Source: Monarcha castaneiventris obscurior (taxonomy: Eukaryota > Chordata > Aves > Passeriformes > Monarchidae). From it: a stretch of 64,000 bases of DNA. Under the pieces are notes generated by a model. It did no database searches, was not told the DNA's origin, and saw only the letters and a program-made list of their open reading frames with translations. Each line of letters begins with the position of its first letter. Position 1 is the stretch's first letter. The DNA is taken from contig JAMPIT010000886.1 in the NCBI GenBank assembly GCA_026261815.1, positions 21,310,001-21,374,000 of the forward strand. Reading direction: 5' to 3'. This document shows positions 52,301 through 64,000 of this stretch, one piece after another. Made by a program: the position numbers and the translations under genes.

Positions 52301-55300
52301 TTAATCTGAACTGAGATAGTGCATCATTTTAAGCACAACAGCTTTAACTCAGATTTGTATTGTGCTCACTTGTGGACAATCTTATGCTGGAACAGGAGTG
52401 GTTTTTTCTTGTTTAGCTAAAGAGAAGCATGGCACATGAATTACTGAGCAAACGTGGACACTTGGAGCCAACCTTTAGCAATTCCATGTGAAACTGTGAA
52501 AGTAAAATTGATCTACATTAATGTAATGGTTGATCTTGTCTTCCTTGCATTGTGTAGTGTCAGAATTCTTCTCACAAAGAAAGAATCTCACTTGGCTGGT
52601 TAGAGAAGTGGACATGGTGCTGTTAGGTATTACACTTATCTGTAGGAGTTGTAGGGAAGAGTAAGGAAATTACTTCATCTAGAAAGTTTGATCCAACCTC
52701 CGCTAGTCCGTGAACTGGACATGTAGACCAGGTTGTTCAGATTGCAGCTTTATGGAGCAGTGCTGCCGTTAAGATTCTTTAAATCTGATCAGAGGCCCCC
52801 AAACAAAAATGAAGTCTTAAATTAGAAAGAAGGAAACTTTTTTACACAGCTTCAATGTTGACTGAAAATTGTATAAAAGGATCAGAAAAACCCCTCTTTC
52901 ATTGTATTGTAATTCTTAACTGTTAATAAGTAATTCCAGCTGCTTCAATTTTTATTTGGATTCTTTCTGTTCTCCTGTATTTCTTTCTCAGAAAAAAACC
53001 CTCAGCGTTTTTATGTTTATCTAGGCAGCAAGTGGAATTTACAAATAATCCTTGAAAATGCATAGGTGTACTCTTCAACCAGTGACATTTGAACTGACCC
53101 AGGACAGGCAACCTGCAAAACTAGATGATTCAATTTGCTGGTGCTTCAAGAGTACCTTCAGCTGTGTGACTCTGCATGAATTACCAGCTCAGCCTGGGAG
53201 CTCAGGTAGTTCTGAGACCTCTGTGGTGCTCTACTGCCTGCTGTAAACATGCCCAGAGACTTGTATTGTGCCTCATCCTTGCAGAGACATACAGCCACTA
53301 GTCCCTATCTCGTTTACCAGATAGGCTTCGGCAGTGACCTGTCCATGGGGAAGGTAAGCTCTGGCAAGTCAGTGGACTGTGACCACCCGTAGCTGCTGAT
53401 GGGCAGGTGTGGGGGGAAACTTTGTCCAGAAATACCCTTGTCCCCACAGCTGATGGGCTGTGTGATAGATTAGGTCACTCTGTCTGTGTCACCTCTTTTA
53501 CCACATGCTGCTTTCATAGCCAGAAGTGGGTTTGTTCCGGCTGTGACGTTAAAAAGTGTAACTCCATTTACGTCTATGGGGATAGTCTGGGCATTATTTA
53601 TCATTGCTGGCAAATGCACTCAGTACAGACTGAAGCACATGCATCTGGAGTGTGGTTGAAGGTGTAACGTACACTCGTCGTTGTTGACACTGCAACAAGC
53701 TTAGGAATAAATCTGCGTTATTTTCTGGGTGAAGGCTGTGTTTCTCCTGCTAAAATCTGACATCTAATTCTTGTTCTGTAGCTAGCCAAGTATTATGTTT
53801 CTTCTCTGTTCTCTTGCTGGTGCAGCCACCTGGTGTGGGGTGGATTCCATGTGTGTGATGCTCACACACATGCTGCTCTGCTGCCAGGAGCAGAGGACCT
53901 AATCTTTTGTGACATGAAAAGAAACTTGCTGGTACAGTACATTACTAAATGCTACAGACTGACTTCATGAAATGGGAACACCGCAGGGGAATCTGGCAAG
54001 GAAGATGTGTTTATGTAACTGAATTGAATGTTGCAACTGCCATCACTTAGTTCCCTTGGCTGCAGTGAGCAAGTTGTGAGAGAAAAACAATCCAAACAGA
54101 AATCTTCAGATGCTGAGGGCAGGTCTAATTACATACAAATAATTAATAAAAATGAAGTGCAATATTGTTAGAAAATAAAAAATACCATTTGTTTTCTTAC
54201 ATGATCATGTGTACCAAGATCATTGATAGGGACAGAAACACTCAGACTTTTTCACTTTTATTTGAAGTGCATATTGTTTGGGTGTCTTCAGCACATTCTG
54301 ATATCCCAGGGAGATTCATGACACAAGAGTAATTGCACATAACATAAACAAGGTCTGCATTAGTTGGCTCTTTTATTCAGAATCCTTTTCCAAGTCCAGA
54401 TGTGTGATGTGTAAATGTTAGGAGAACAGAGTCCTTATGAAGTAGCTTTATCAAATGCAGCTAGTCTTCCAGCAAAATGGAGAAAATATAAATTAGCACT
54501 CAAGACCTTGGTCAAATCTGGTGCATAAAATTTTACGGTTATATTTATGTTCCATATGTGCTTTGGACAAGTGCCATGTTTGTAAAGAACTGCTTCAATA
54601 TTATTTTTTAAAAGTGACACTTTTATCACAGTATCCTCTGCAAACTGTTCACTGCTTGCCATATAAGCCAGCCAGGCTCCAAATAAACTATTTGTTTTCA
54701 TGGTCTAAAACTAAGATCAAAATGCCTTTTAGAGCATGGTGATTTTCAAAACATGGCATGGTAGATATCATGTGTGGCTTCTTGAAATACAGTTCAGAAG
54801 AGCTGATTAGCCTGACTAAAAGAGGAACATGCATGATATAAAAATCTGACAAGAGGTAGGAATTAGGAAGTTGTAGTATACGTTTGCTAGTGCTGAATAT
54901 CTGTTCTGACTCGTTTATTACATAATTAGGTTTTAGTATATTATGTGAACACTACATTTCTTGTGACTCTTTAGGAAAAAAAAAAGCCTCAAACCAAGGA
55001 GGTTCTAGAAATTTGTGCCACTTTTCACAGGCCCTATCCTATTTTTTCTTCATTTCTCTAAATCCATAAATAACTGTCTTTTTTTAAAAAAAACTTCCAT
55101 TGCAGCATCTGGTGTGCTGTTACTGCCACTACTTCTGCTCTGAGAGTATAGCACTGCTGTTTTAGAATGTTCCCATTCACTTGTTATCAGTATTTGGCCA
55201 AAAAAATTAATTGCTAATGTAAGAAAAAGAAAGTGAATTTCTAGAGCCCAAATCAGAATGCAGTCTGAACAAAAGAATGACACTGAGCTGACCCTACAGC

Positions 55301-55552
55301 TCTTTTCAAATTTTGCATAAAATGGAAGAGACACAGCATCTTGGAAGAAATTACAGGAATTCTTTGTGTTGGAAAGTGTGAGGCAAACTAAATAGATTGA
55401 AATAACTTCTGTTATATTTAAACACAAATGTACTGCTAGAGGCAGAGGGAAAAAATAGATTATTTATACTTCGAAACACTCAGGAGGTGTGAGAAATCTG
55501 TAGTGAAGGGCTTGAGCAAGTACTTAGCTAAAAATAACCTGTCCAAAACTGA

Positions 55553-55580
55553 ATTACTATTACTATTACTATGACTACTA
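55553..55580. repeat. (ATTACT)n microsatellite
   Basis: Repeated ATTACT units degenerate into GACTACTA at the right edge. Confidence 0.85.
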
Positions 55581-56667
55581 ATTTCAGCTCCAGAATAATT
55601 TGTAGTCTCCTACTTGTTGTGCATAAAATAAGAAATATATCAGGTGCAATTTCAGGTTCATTTACAATATGCTTACATATACTAAGCATATAGTAATGGC
55701 TAAAAAATATAGAAATGTATACTAAAATATAATGTCAATCTGTTATCTCAGTAATTAAAGAATAGTTGTGCAACAAATCCTAAAATAAATGTAGCATTTA
55801 AAAGTCATAGAATGAGAGGTTAAATGGTAACTGTTCTGAAGTGTAGATGAGGATTAAAAAATTTTTCTTTTGAGTCTGGAAGTATGTGGAGTATGCACAT
55901 ATGGTGGAATCAGAAATGGTAATTTTTTGTATTGTTCCGTACCAAGTTTATAAAACTTTATTGATTGAAAACTATGATAGATTTTTATGATCCTTTGGAA
56001 TATACAACTGGTGCCACTAGGAGAGTGTCCTTGCTTAGCAGAGATTTAGAGGACTGCTCTTGCAAAAAGAGCACAAATGAAACTCAGAATTTTCTTTTAT
56101 TCAAATATTGACCAAATCTTTCAATTCTCTTCTGTGTGAACTGAGTCCAAATCTTATTTTTCAGCTTGGCTTTAAAAGTTATCTATGTGACTTTATGAAC
56201 TGAAGAACAATAGTACATAGCAAATTGTACAACAACTTCAGTCATTATGCTGAAAGCAAAAATGTATTTATAATTTAATATTTTATAACTAATGAATATA
56301 TCAAATGATATTTTGAAGGGAGAACAGATAATAAGTCATTGCAACTATACTAACAAGGTAAAATAACTTCATAGTAACAAAAAGATCTGTCAGTACTATT
56401 TAACATGAATGCTGCTGAAACCAGTATATCTTCTGTAGGTCTTCATAACCTTCAAGTGCTCAGAAAACTTGAAGATGCCAATAAATTGTTATGTTTTAGT
56501 GGCTGGGATTCCATTGCAGTCATCTTGTTTTTCCCTAGCTGGAGGTCTAGTGAATTAAATTTCTTGTGAAAACCACTAATTTAACAAGGAAGGGCTTGGA
56601 AAATGGGTGCATACAGAAAACTGAAACACAGTTTCAGAGAGGGAGATCACATTTGTTTTGTCATGAT

Positions 56668-56715
56668 CTATATATGCATTTGTCATATATGTGTGTATAT
56701 ATGTGTGTGTGTACA
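56668..56715. repeat. (TA)/(TG) mixed dinucleotide microsatellite
   Basis: Alternating purine-pyrimidine sequence with TATATATG, CATATATGTGTGTATA and TGTGTGTGTGTAC segments, a possible Z-DNA-prone and polymorphic tract. Confidence 0.85.
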
Positions 56716-57799
56716 TAAAGTTGATTTAACAGGGAAGGCAAATACCTGACAGGCAAAACCACTATGAATTCAGCATATCAGTGTTAGTGGTGCATATCCA
56801 GTGCATGTTAGGGCAAATGATCACATTGAAAGAAAGGAGTCTGTGTACAGTTATCCATGGAATAATGCATTGCTAAACTATGCACTTTCAACAAATATGT
56901 TGTTGTCATAATTATGCTGTTATATATTAGGTGAGAGGTTACTGATCTTTGGTGCAGGAATATAATTTTCCATAATTTAATTTCCATAATCTAATTTCAA
57001 TTTCTTTTCTTATAGGAATTAGTGCATATTTGTACACCTTTTTTTTTACCTCTTACTTTTTATTGGGTTTTTTTCATGAGTGTAGTGCCTTAAAGTAAAA
57101 TGGAAAAATGGAACACCGAGTATGCTTGTAGTTTCATTTCTGTCATAGGAATTCTGAACCCCACTTCTTCAAGAAAAATCTCTTTCATGTTTGAAAGCAT
57201 AATAACAAAACCAACCAATAGTATAGTCATGATCTTTTTATCTAAGCTAAATTTTAAAGGAAAAAGCAATTATAATGAAATGAGAGTGATTTGGATGCAT
57301 GAAGCAATGGGTTATGGATAATTTGAATGTCTGCTGCCAAGCATATTATAACCCACATGAATCCTTTAATGGACTTACACGTTCCTTCACCTTTGGTGTG
57401 CTGTACAGCAGTGGCTAGCAGTCCTTTGGCCAGCAGAAGCTGGAGGGAGGGTTTTCCCAAGTCTCTCAGAGATCCTGCTTATTTGTCAGAGCAGCTTGTG
57501 ATTTGTTTGTGCTTTGTGACTATCCTTACCCTGCAAGGTGGCTGTGGTTAATTGTTTGGTTTCTTTAGCTGTTTCTTTTCCATTCTAACGTTTATGTGAC
57601 TTTTCTGTGTATATCAGTAAGTTGTTGATAAAGTCTCCCTGTCTATCCTAGCCCCCACATGGATTTTATCCTGTCAGTAGCTTGTATCTTAATGCAAAGT
57701 ATAGTATCACATTTCAAAGACCTTGACAGAGGAAAGAAATGGCCTGGTGGGAATCTCATGAAGTTCAACAAATAGAAATGGAAGATCCTCTTACCTGAG

Positions 57800-58475
57800 G
57801 AGGAATGCTGGTCCCAGGACAGGCTGGGAACCAGCTGGATAGAAAGCAGCTTTGCAAGAGAGGACCTCAGAATCTCAGTAGGAAAAAAAAAAGGGATATG
57901 AGGCAGTGCTGTGCCTGCACAATGAGGAAGGAAGAGCACAGCATCAGAGGCTGCATTAGGAGGAGCACTGCCAGCAGGTGCAAGGGCAGTGGTCGCTGCC
58001 CTCTGCTCAGCCCCAGTGAGATGCATCTGCAGTGTTGGGTCCAGTTCTGGGCTCCCATCATGAGAAGGACATGGACCTACTGGAGTGATGCCACCAAAGG
58101 GCCACAAAGATGATGGAGGGTGGGAGCATCTGTTGTGTGAGATGGGGAGGCTGAGAGCCTCAAGAAGAGGAGGGTCAGGGAGGTCTTACCAATGCACATT
58201 AAAAAGAGGTAGTAAATAAAACAGAGACAGGCTCTTTACAGTGGTGGGCGGTGACACAACAAGAGGCAACAGGCACAGATTCAACTGTGGGAAATTTCAC
58301 TGAAGCATAAGGAAAAACTGTACTGTGATGGTGGTCAAGTGGTGGAACAGATTTTCCAGAAAGGCCATGGAGACTCCATCCTTGGAAATATTCAAAACCC
58401 AGTGGTCCTGGGCAGCCTGCTTTAGCTGACCCTGCTTGAGGAGTGGGGTTGGACTAGATGATGTCTTTTGTAATA
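57800..58475 (+). mobile_element. CR1 LINE, older and internally decayed, sense to ADK
   Basis: Characteristic CR1 3' segments are present in order: AACCAGCTGGATAGAAAGC, CCCAGTGAGATGCATCTGCA, GGTCCAGTTCTGGGCTCCC, AAGGACATGGACCTACTGGA, GACACAACAAGAGGCAACAG, GAGACTCCATCCTTGGAAAT and GGGGTTGGACTAGATGATG. The reading frame is broken in many places and the 3' tail is degraded, so this copy is clearly older than the one at 35 kb. A 154-codon minus-strand frame (57643-58107) is only its antisense shadow. Confidence 0.95.
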
Positions 58476-58680
58476 CCATTTTAAAATCTGCTGGAATCAT
58501 ATCCCTTTAATTTCATTATTTGACTATTCTTTCAGTCTCTGCTCTGTTTGAGCCTGTCTCACGTTCAGGATGCCTTCTAATAGAAAAAGAACAAACATAT
58601 CCAAACTCCCTCATCCATAGACACTTAATGGTCAAAAGCAGTTAAATTCTGACTTTAATGGATTTTTTAAAAATTGATCC

Positions 58681-58780
58681 AAGAAATTAGCAGCTTGTCC
58701 AAGATGATAAATAGTGCCTTAGTCACATCTGGAATTAGAGCTTATGTTCTTTGCTCAGGACCACAGTGATCTAACTGTGG
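58681..58780 (+). mobile_element. Ancient MIR/SINE-like fragment
   Basis: AGCTTGTCCAAGATGATAAA, then ATCTGGAATTAGAGCTTATG, then CACAGTGATCTAACTG parallels the old SINE tail (acttgcccaaggtcac, gctggaattagaaccca, cagtgctctaacca). It is strongly diverged, with only the tail recognisable. Confidence 0.45.
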
Positions 58781-61700
58781 TCAGATTGAAATGTTGTTTT
58801 TCCATGCAATGACCATGTTGTGAGAGAGCACTGGTGGTCTGCTGGTCCAGACTGAGAACTAGGTTTTTCCTTCCATGAAGTAGCTACAGTTAGCTAAAAC
58901 TGAAAATTTCAAAAAACAAAATTAATCTCTTTAATTTTTTACAATATTAATCTGAGTATTCATATCTTGAACTCATTGAATTTGCATGCAAACAGCACAA
59001 GAAACTCCAGTAAGAATCTTAAAGTCAGCTGGATTTGAAATTCATTGAATGGGTAAAATATGTAATTTGAAGATTAAAAAGTTAGTGTTATTGCTGAAGA
59101 TTGCAGTGAGCAACTGCATTTTCTTGCTGGAGTTAACAAGCAAAGCAAGCCCAGCACATGAAGAGTGTGACACAATGACTGCTTTTTACAGAGCTCCCAA
59201 TGCCACAGCCTCAGTTATAATTCTAAATGGCTGTGCATGACATCACACTAAACAAAGTATGTAAAACAGCTCAATTTCACTGCTAAAAATACATTAACCT
59301 TTTACCAGGACTAGAGACAATCCTGCTGGATCCTACCACTTTCAGCACAGTATCTGATTATTCTCTTCATCTGAAATTGCTGGATGAGAATGTCTTGTCT
59401 GATTTCAGGCTGGTTTGAGTGGTTACAATCATAGAAGGCCTCATTGAAAGTGATGCAATCTTTTATTTCTGGTTGTCACCCTCCAGCCAGAAAGTTAGCA
59501 CTGGGAGCATTCAATGAACAGTATTAAAGACTTCAAAAGACCCCACACATCTTTTATTTTTATATGCAAATAAAACTCTTATCTTCTAGCTATTCATTTT
59601 AAGATATTTGTTTTCATTTTTATTATGTTCTCCTGATTCAATGCTGTTTAGGAAGGGGTGGTTTTTTGTCCTTCTCCCTCACTTCTAATCCCCATCACTA
59701 ATGATGATGATGCATTTATTATTAAGGTAGGGACAGACATATTTGTATAGAGAAATGGTGTAAAGTATTGTTCACTAATTTGATGCTTATAATATGTGAG
59801 GAGAGACACACGTACAGAGTCATAGGTAGCTCAGTTCTTTAGGTAAGGATATAAGATAGACATGTAAGTAGCAGCACTTTATCCATCATAACATTTCAAA
59901 ATGGCTCAGAGGCATATCCCTGCTGCAGCCATTGCAGACCCTGTCGTGGCACTAAGCTCTGACTCAGGGTGATTCTTTCCATAGAAGATTCTGGCGGGAA
60001 CTATAGTTCTGGTAATAACCTGAATAGGAGAATAAATAGCTTGAATATTAATGAATTGTACGTGATACAGACACTCCAGGGTGAACCCAAGCAGGACAGG
60101 AAATATGTTTCTTTCTCAATTCTTTTCACACTAGGCTTTTTCAGACAAAACCTTCTGGTACTCTGCCAGAACCCCCTCTGAACACTACAACTTTAACCCT
60201 ATATGGTATTTACACTTATTCTGATTATTCACTTGAAATGATTCTTACTATTTTATATTTTCAGCTACTGGGTGAAGGCAGTGTGCATATATTTACCAGC
60301 ATCTTTAGTATTTCTGGAGCAAGCTGAAATAATATTTTAGGATATGATATGAATTTTCGCTATCTGTCCTTTATGGAAAAAAAAATTTGGGGGATCTAGC
60401 ACTGCTCATAAGAAAAGGAAAGTGGGGTGAAAACACCTCAGTGTTCCTTTGTGATAATCTCCTCATCCGATTGATGCCAGCTGTGCTTTCTTCAGTAGTA
60501 ACCAGCAAGGGGTGGATACTTGCTGGTTCTCAGTGCTGCTTCTCAAGCTGCGTGCGGGGTCTGTCCATTCTCTGACCACTTCTGTTGATCTTCTCTGAGA
60601 CATGAACAGGTACTGACTGAATCAAGGATTAGTCCTCTGTGTTGTCAAACAAAAGTAATATTGAAGCATTACATCCATGTAACGCATCCCCAAGTGTAGC
60701 GCAAACTTACTCAGCTGTAGCAGAAATTTCACCATTTGTTTCAGAAAATATACTGGGTGGTTCTTTTGTCTTCTCTTCTCAAACTCTTGTGTGACCCATA
60801 TTAAAGCAACTGTCTCTGAGGAAAAGGAATAAAAGGGAAAAAAAGGAAAAGCATGAAATTACATTTGCCTCTGAGCCCTTAATGCCTTTAGAAATGGCCA
60901 TTTTTTAATAAAGGCATATGAGCTTGTATTGCCTTTACACAGTGAAATGTAGTAATAGTTGACCTTAAAGTAATGTCTGTCTAAATCAGAATACAATGAC
61001 ATAAAAGGCTGGATAGGACTACATAGTGTTTTGAGTAACCACTGATAGCTATTTAGTGCTGAATGAGGATGAACACGTGTCTCTTACCACTAACTACAAT
61101 AAATGTACTGTTGGCACTAAAGGTTAGTGATCCTGCTGGAACTGTGTCCTGTAGACTTTCCATCCATTCATTTGTAATAGCAGAATAATAGCAGCCATTT
61201 GTTGAAATCATGTTTTCAACTGATCAGCAGAGTCTTCAGCAGAATCTGCCTCTAATTCCTTAGGTAGGTCATGATTATCATTACCACAGCTTTGACATCA
61301 CCCCTATTTGCATCACATGGAAGTACTTGTAGTTCTTGTATGCTGTTAATTCACCATGTTAAGAACTGTGGATTTGCTATGATATCTCTCTGTGCGTGTA
61401 TATACATAAATCTATTATTTTCTTAAAATTGGGACAGGGAATAAAATCAGATTTAGCTTGGTTTGGCTTTATGAAGCATAAACAGGACAAAGTGGTATAA
61501 AGCCAGATCATATTGCTGCACGTTCACGGGCTGCATTAAATACCTGGATTTGATAGAACAACACACCAACTCTGCCATGAAGTTAGTGGATGTATTTGTG
61601 GCATCTTTGTTATAATTCAAAGGCAACAGTTGAGAATCCATTGTCTTCTCTGTGCCTTAAGCCCCATTACCAGGGTCATATTTAGTATAAACTGGCCCGA

Positions 61701-61897
61701 AGCTGGAAGAGTGGAAAACATGGCTTGGCACAGCTCACTAGGTCTCTTTCTTAAAAGCCAGCATATCTCCTGCACTGAGATAAGTTTTTAATGAAGGAAA
61801 TACCAAAAGGAAGGCACATGGTGATCTTGATAATTCATTCTTCATGACTTATCTTCGAAGAAAAAAAAGGGGAGAGATTTTAACAAAAGAGGGTGGG

Positions 61898-61937
61898 TGT
61901 TTTTTTTGTTTTTTGGTTTGTTTTTTTTTTTTTTTGG
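61898..61937. repeat. T-rich, G-interrupted tract
   Basis: Runs of 8, 6 and 15 T separated by G, GG or GGTTTG, equivalent to an A-rich tract on the minus strand. It may be the decayed poly(A) tail of a minus-strand insertion, but no element body was recognised next to it. Confidence 0.7.
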
Positions 61938-63499
61938 CTCATACTCAAGAGTTACCAGGCACAACAGATACTACTGAAATCAGAGGTTCTCAGTACCTAT
62001 GACATATATAAAACAAGAGTACAGCTCTGAAAACACAGAATTGTATAAGAAAGATCCTTGTTAGGGAAAGATAGCAGAAGGGACAGACAGATAGAAGGAC
62101 AAATATGCCTGCTTAAGGTGACTTACAAGCCTTAGTAATTATATTACAATAAGGGCTCATGTCTCTGTAGTGCAGAGTGACAAATAATTCATGATTTTTT
62201 GGGGTTTTTGTTTGGTGTTGGTTTTTGTTTTACAAGTCTACTGCCCTTTAGGAAGTCATGAATAAAAATGTCTTTTTCAGAAATACAAATCTTCAGCATC
62301 TACCTCTAAGAAAGGAGATTATCAATTTAAACCAACTTTGATTATTTGAGTCAGTCTTCTACAGAATGAAGTGTTAGATATCAGTGGGCATCACTTGTAC
62401 AAAAGTCTTGCCTATATCCTTATTTATTTCAGTTGTCACCCATTTCGCTTAGACAACAAGGGTTTAATGTTAGAGATTTGTGAAAGTAACTGTTGCCACA
62501 AACAAGACAATCTGTAGAAAAGCTAGGGGGGATACAAAGAACACAAAGTTACAGCAGGATTGGAGATGAACTCAGGAGTGGGATGAATAGTAGTAAATGA
62601 TTATACTGAAGAAAAAGGGCAAGATAATTATACCATTCAGGTGCTCAGGGAAACAGCGTAAATAGAAGAAAACTAACAATCCATACTTCTGAAATGTAGG
62701 ATAGGAAGGAAGTATTTAAGAGTCATTTTTAGAGGATTTTAGCAGTCTAGAAAGGCTTGTAAGGTACAGCCTTGGAAGCACTATTCAAATTATAATCAAA
62801 CATAGCTGTTACCAGTAGGAATTGTCCCATCAAATGCAGACACAGAGTATATGGTCCTCACGGTCATTTACTGTTTCTCACTGACCAAGTCCACACAAGT
62901 TTGGGGTTTTTTGGTTTTTTTTTTTGTTATGCACTCTCCTGTGCACTGGGTTGCAAGGATCTTCCTGTGCAGTTCCACATGCTCTGTGTGTGTGGGCTTG
63001 AGATTGCACTGATTCATGGGCCGGGCTGAACTCTCTGCATCACAGACTTGCTGTGCAGAGAAAAGAGGATGGTATTCCTGAAAATGTGAATAGGGTGTGT
63101 TTTGGGTAAGCCAGGAAGTTTGCAGTTAATGAAGTAGGAACTCCCTCAAAACCTGTCAGTAATCTCCCAATTAAAAACAGTAAATCAAATCCAGGGGGTG
63201 GTACTGTAATATGTGAGTTGAGGTTATTCTATGAGATGTTTTCCCTACCAAGAAGGATGGCAGGGGAGGGATTATCTTCAGTGTCCCCTGCATTTGCTTT
63301 TTTGTGTAATTACGGGAAATGCATTCAGTGTGCAAGGGTATCATTGCTGTCCTGCTGTTTTATCATTTCTTTATGAGATAATGTTGATTTCGGCAATGAA
63401 ATGCAAATTTAGTTTTCAGTGCTCCTTTTTTTTCGATACAAAGGTTAAAATGTGTATTGTAGATAATAATGTTGCTGGTGTTTTTGAAGCAGCCTTCGT

Positions 63500-63640
63500 C
63501 AGCTAATTTTGGCAATACATGGTTTCAAATGCTATTCAATGCAACTGCATGAGTTTTATGTTGGCCTGCATGAATTAATTTTAACCCACTATGCATGTTG
63601 TTACCATTTTGGCTATAATTTGATCAAGTAATCATAAAAC
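63500..63640. promoter_or_regulatory. Candidate conserved non-coding element
   Basis: Contains GCATGAATTAATTTTAACCC, ACTATGCATGTTG and TTTGATCAAGTAATCATAAAA (a TCF-type TTTGATC core and a TAATCA core) in unique, non-repetitive sequence. It is judged enhancer-like by texture only. Confidence 0.3.
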
Positions 63641-64000
63641 CTTGTACCAACAAAAAAAAATTTGGATGCGTCAAGAATATTCAATATATGGTGTGCCTTC
63701 TGTGTCTCATGGCAAACTGAACATGAAATTATTGAAGCTGAGCCACCTTAACACTATGATCATAAAAGTATTCTAACACGGGATTGTGTTACTCCTATGA
63801 TTGCAGATGCTGATGGATTCTGTGTTTGGAGGGTATGTTTCTGTTTACTTATAAACAAATAGTTTGTACTGCTGCTGATAAAAAGGCTCAGGATTTTAGC
63901 AAGTCCTGTTAAAATTAGCCCATGTATAGATTATAAACAGTTCTTTTTACTGAATGCTGGGGCTCAGACAGCAATAAAACACATTCAAGAATGGAAATAG

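Larger units (their letters stand above)
47983..57799. other. Intronic stretch without genes
   Basis: Ordinary AT-rich intron containing a T14 tract with a decoy acceptor (48168-48193) and microsatellites at 49232, 55554 and 56668. A GC-richer part at 53250-53650 shows no recognisable element. Frames up to 125 codons (minus strand 55050-55427) have no domain and are judged chance. Confidence 0.5.
58781..64000. other. Intronic stretch without genes
   Basis: AT-rich intron with three T-rich, G-interrupted tracts (61898-61937, 62199-62232, 62902-62928) and a conserved-element-like block at 63500-63640. Near 60905 an AT-rich MEF2-like core (CCATTTTTTAATAAAGG) is visible. No exon or RNA gene was recognised. 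Confidence 0.5.

Noticed and set aside
55050..55427. 125-codon minus-strand reading frame
   Set aside because: No recognisable domain, and hydrophobic stretches are expected from T-rich sequence.
57643..58107. 154-codon minus-strand reading frame
   Set aside because: It overlaps the sense CR1 at 57800-58475 in antisense and has no recognisable domain.

Overview
This is a vertebrate nuclear window, almost certainly from a bird. It contains three CR1 LINE fragments, two of them with recognisable CR1 ORF2 C-terminal coding sequence. It also has a solo-LTR-like block of a type I associate with songbird endogenous retroviruses; that recollection makes a passerine likely but does not prove it. The only protein-coding sequence I can support is one exon, + strand 34974-35144, of adenosine kinase (ADK). 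It encodes 57 residues in phase 0/0 with a consensus splice acceptor and donor. The rest of the window is ADK intron: at least 34.9 kb upstream and at least 28.8 kb downstream with no neighbouring ADK exon found, in keeping with the very long introns of this gene in vertebrates.

Layout. 1-6.9 kb: AT-rich intron with a dense cluster of TAATTA-type sites near 1.1-1.3 kb. 6.9-7.45 kb: GC-richer block with a TATA box, a candidate old LTR. 8.5-9.1 kb: a G-quadruplex-type run followed by a GC-rich patch. 9-19 kb: intron with little structure. 19.02-19.48 kb: a reading-frame fossil resembling the RNase H domain of a DIRS-type retrotransposon. 23.9-24.5 kb: an antisense LTR with octamer, TATA and poly(A) signals. 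25-28 kb: two AT-rich blocks that look like conserved non-coding elements, a 33-bp tandem duplication, a hairpin and an ancient MIR-like SINE. 31.6-32.3 kb: antisense CR1. 34.97-35.14 kb: the ADK exon. 35.23-35.47 kb: a sense CR1 only about 80 bp past the splice donor. 35.5-57.8 kb: intron with further MIR-like fossils, microsatellites, two strong decoy splice acceptors and a conserved-element-like block near 41.6 kb. 57.8-58.5 kb: an older sense CR1. 58.7-64 kb: intron with a SINE fossil, several T-rich tracts and a conserved-element-like block near 63.5 kb.

How it works together. The window is one transcribed unit (ADK, + strand) with mobile-element debris in both orientations. The elements most likely to affect the host gene are the CR1 beside the exon's donor site, because the exon frame stays open through it if the intron is retained, and the antisense LTR at 24 kb, which carries its own promoter-like signals. 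The short reading frames elsewhere are random, or shadows of repeats, and are not listed as genes. All identifications come from reading the sequence and from memory of families; no database search was possible.
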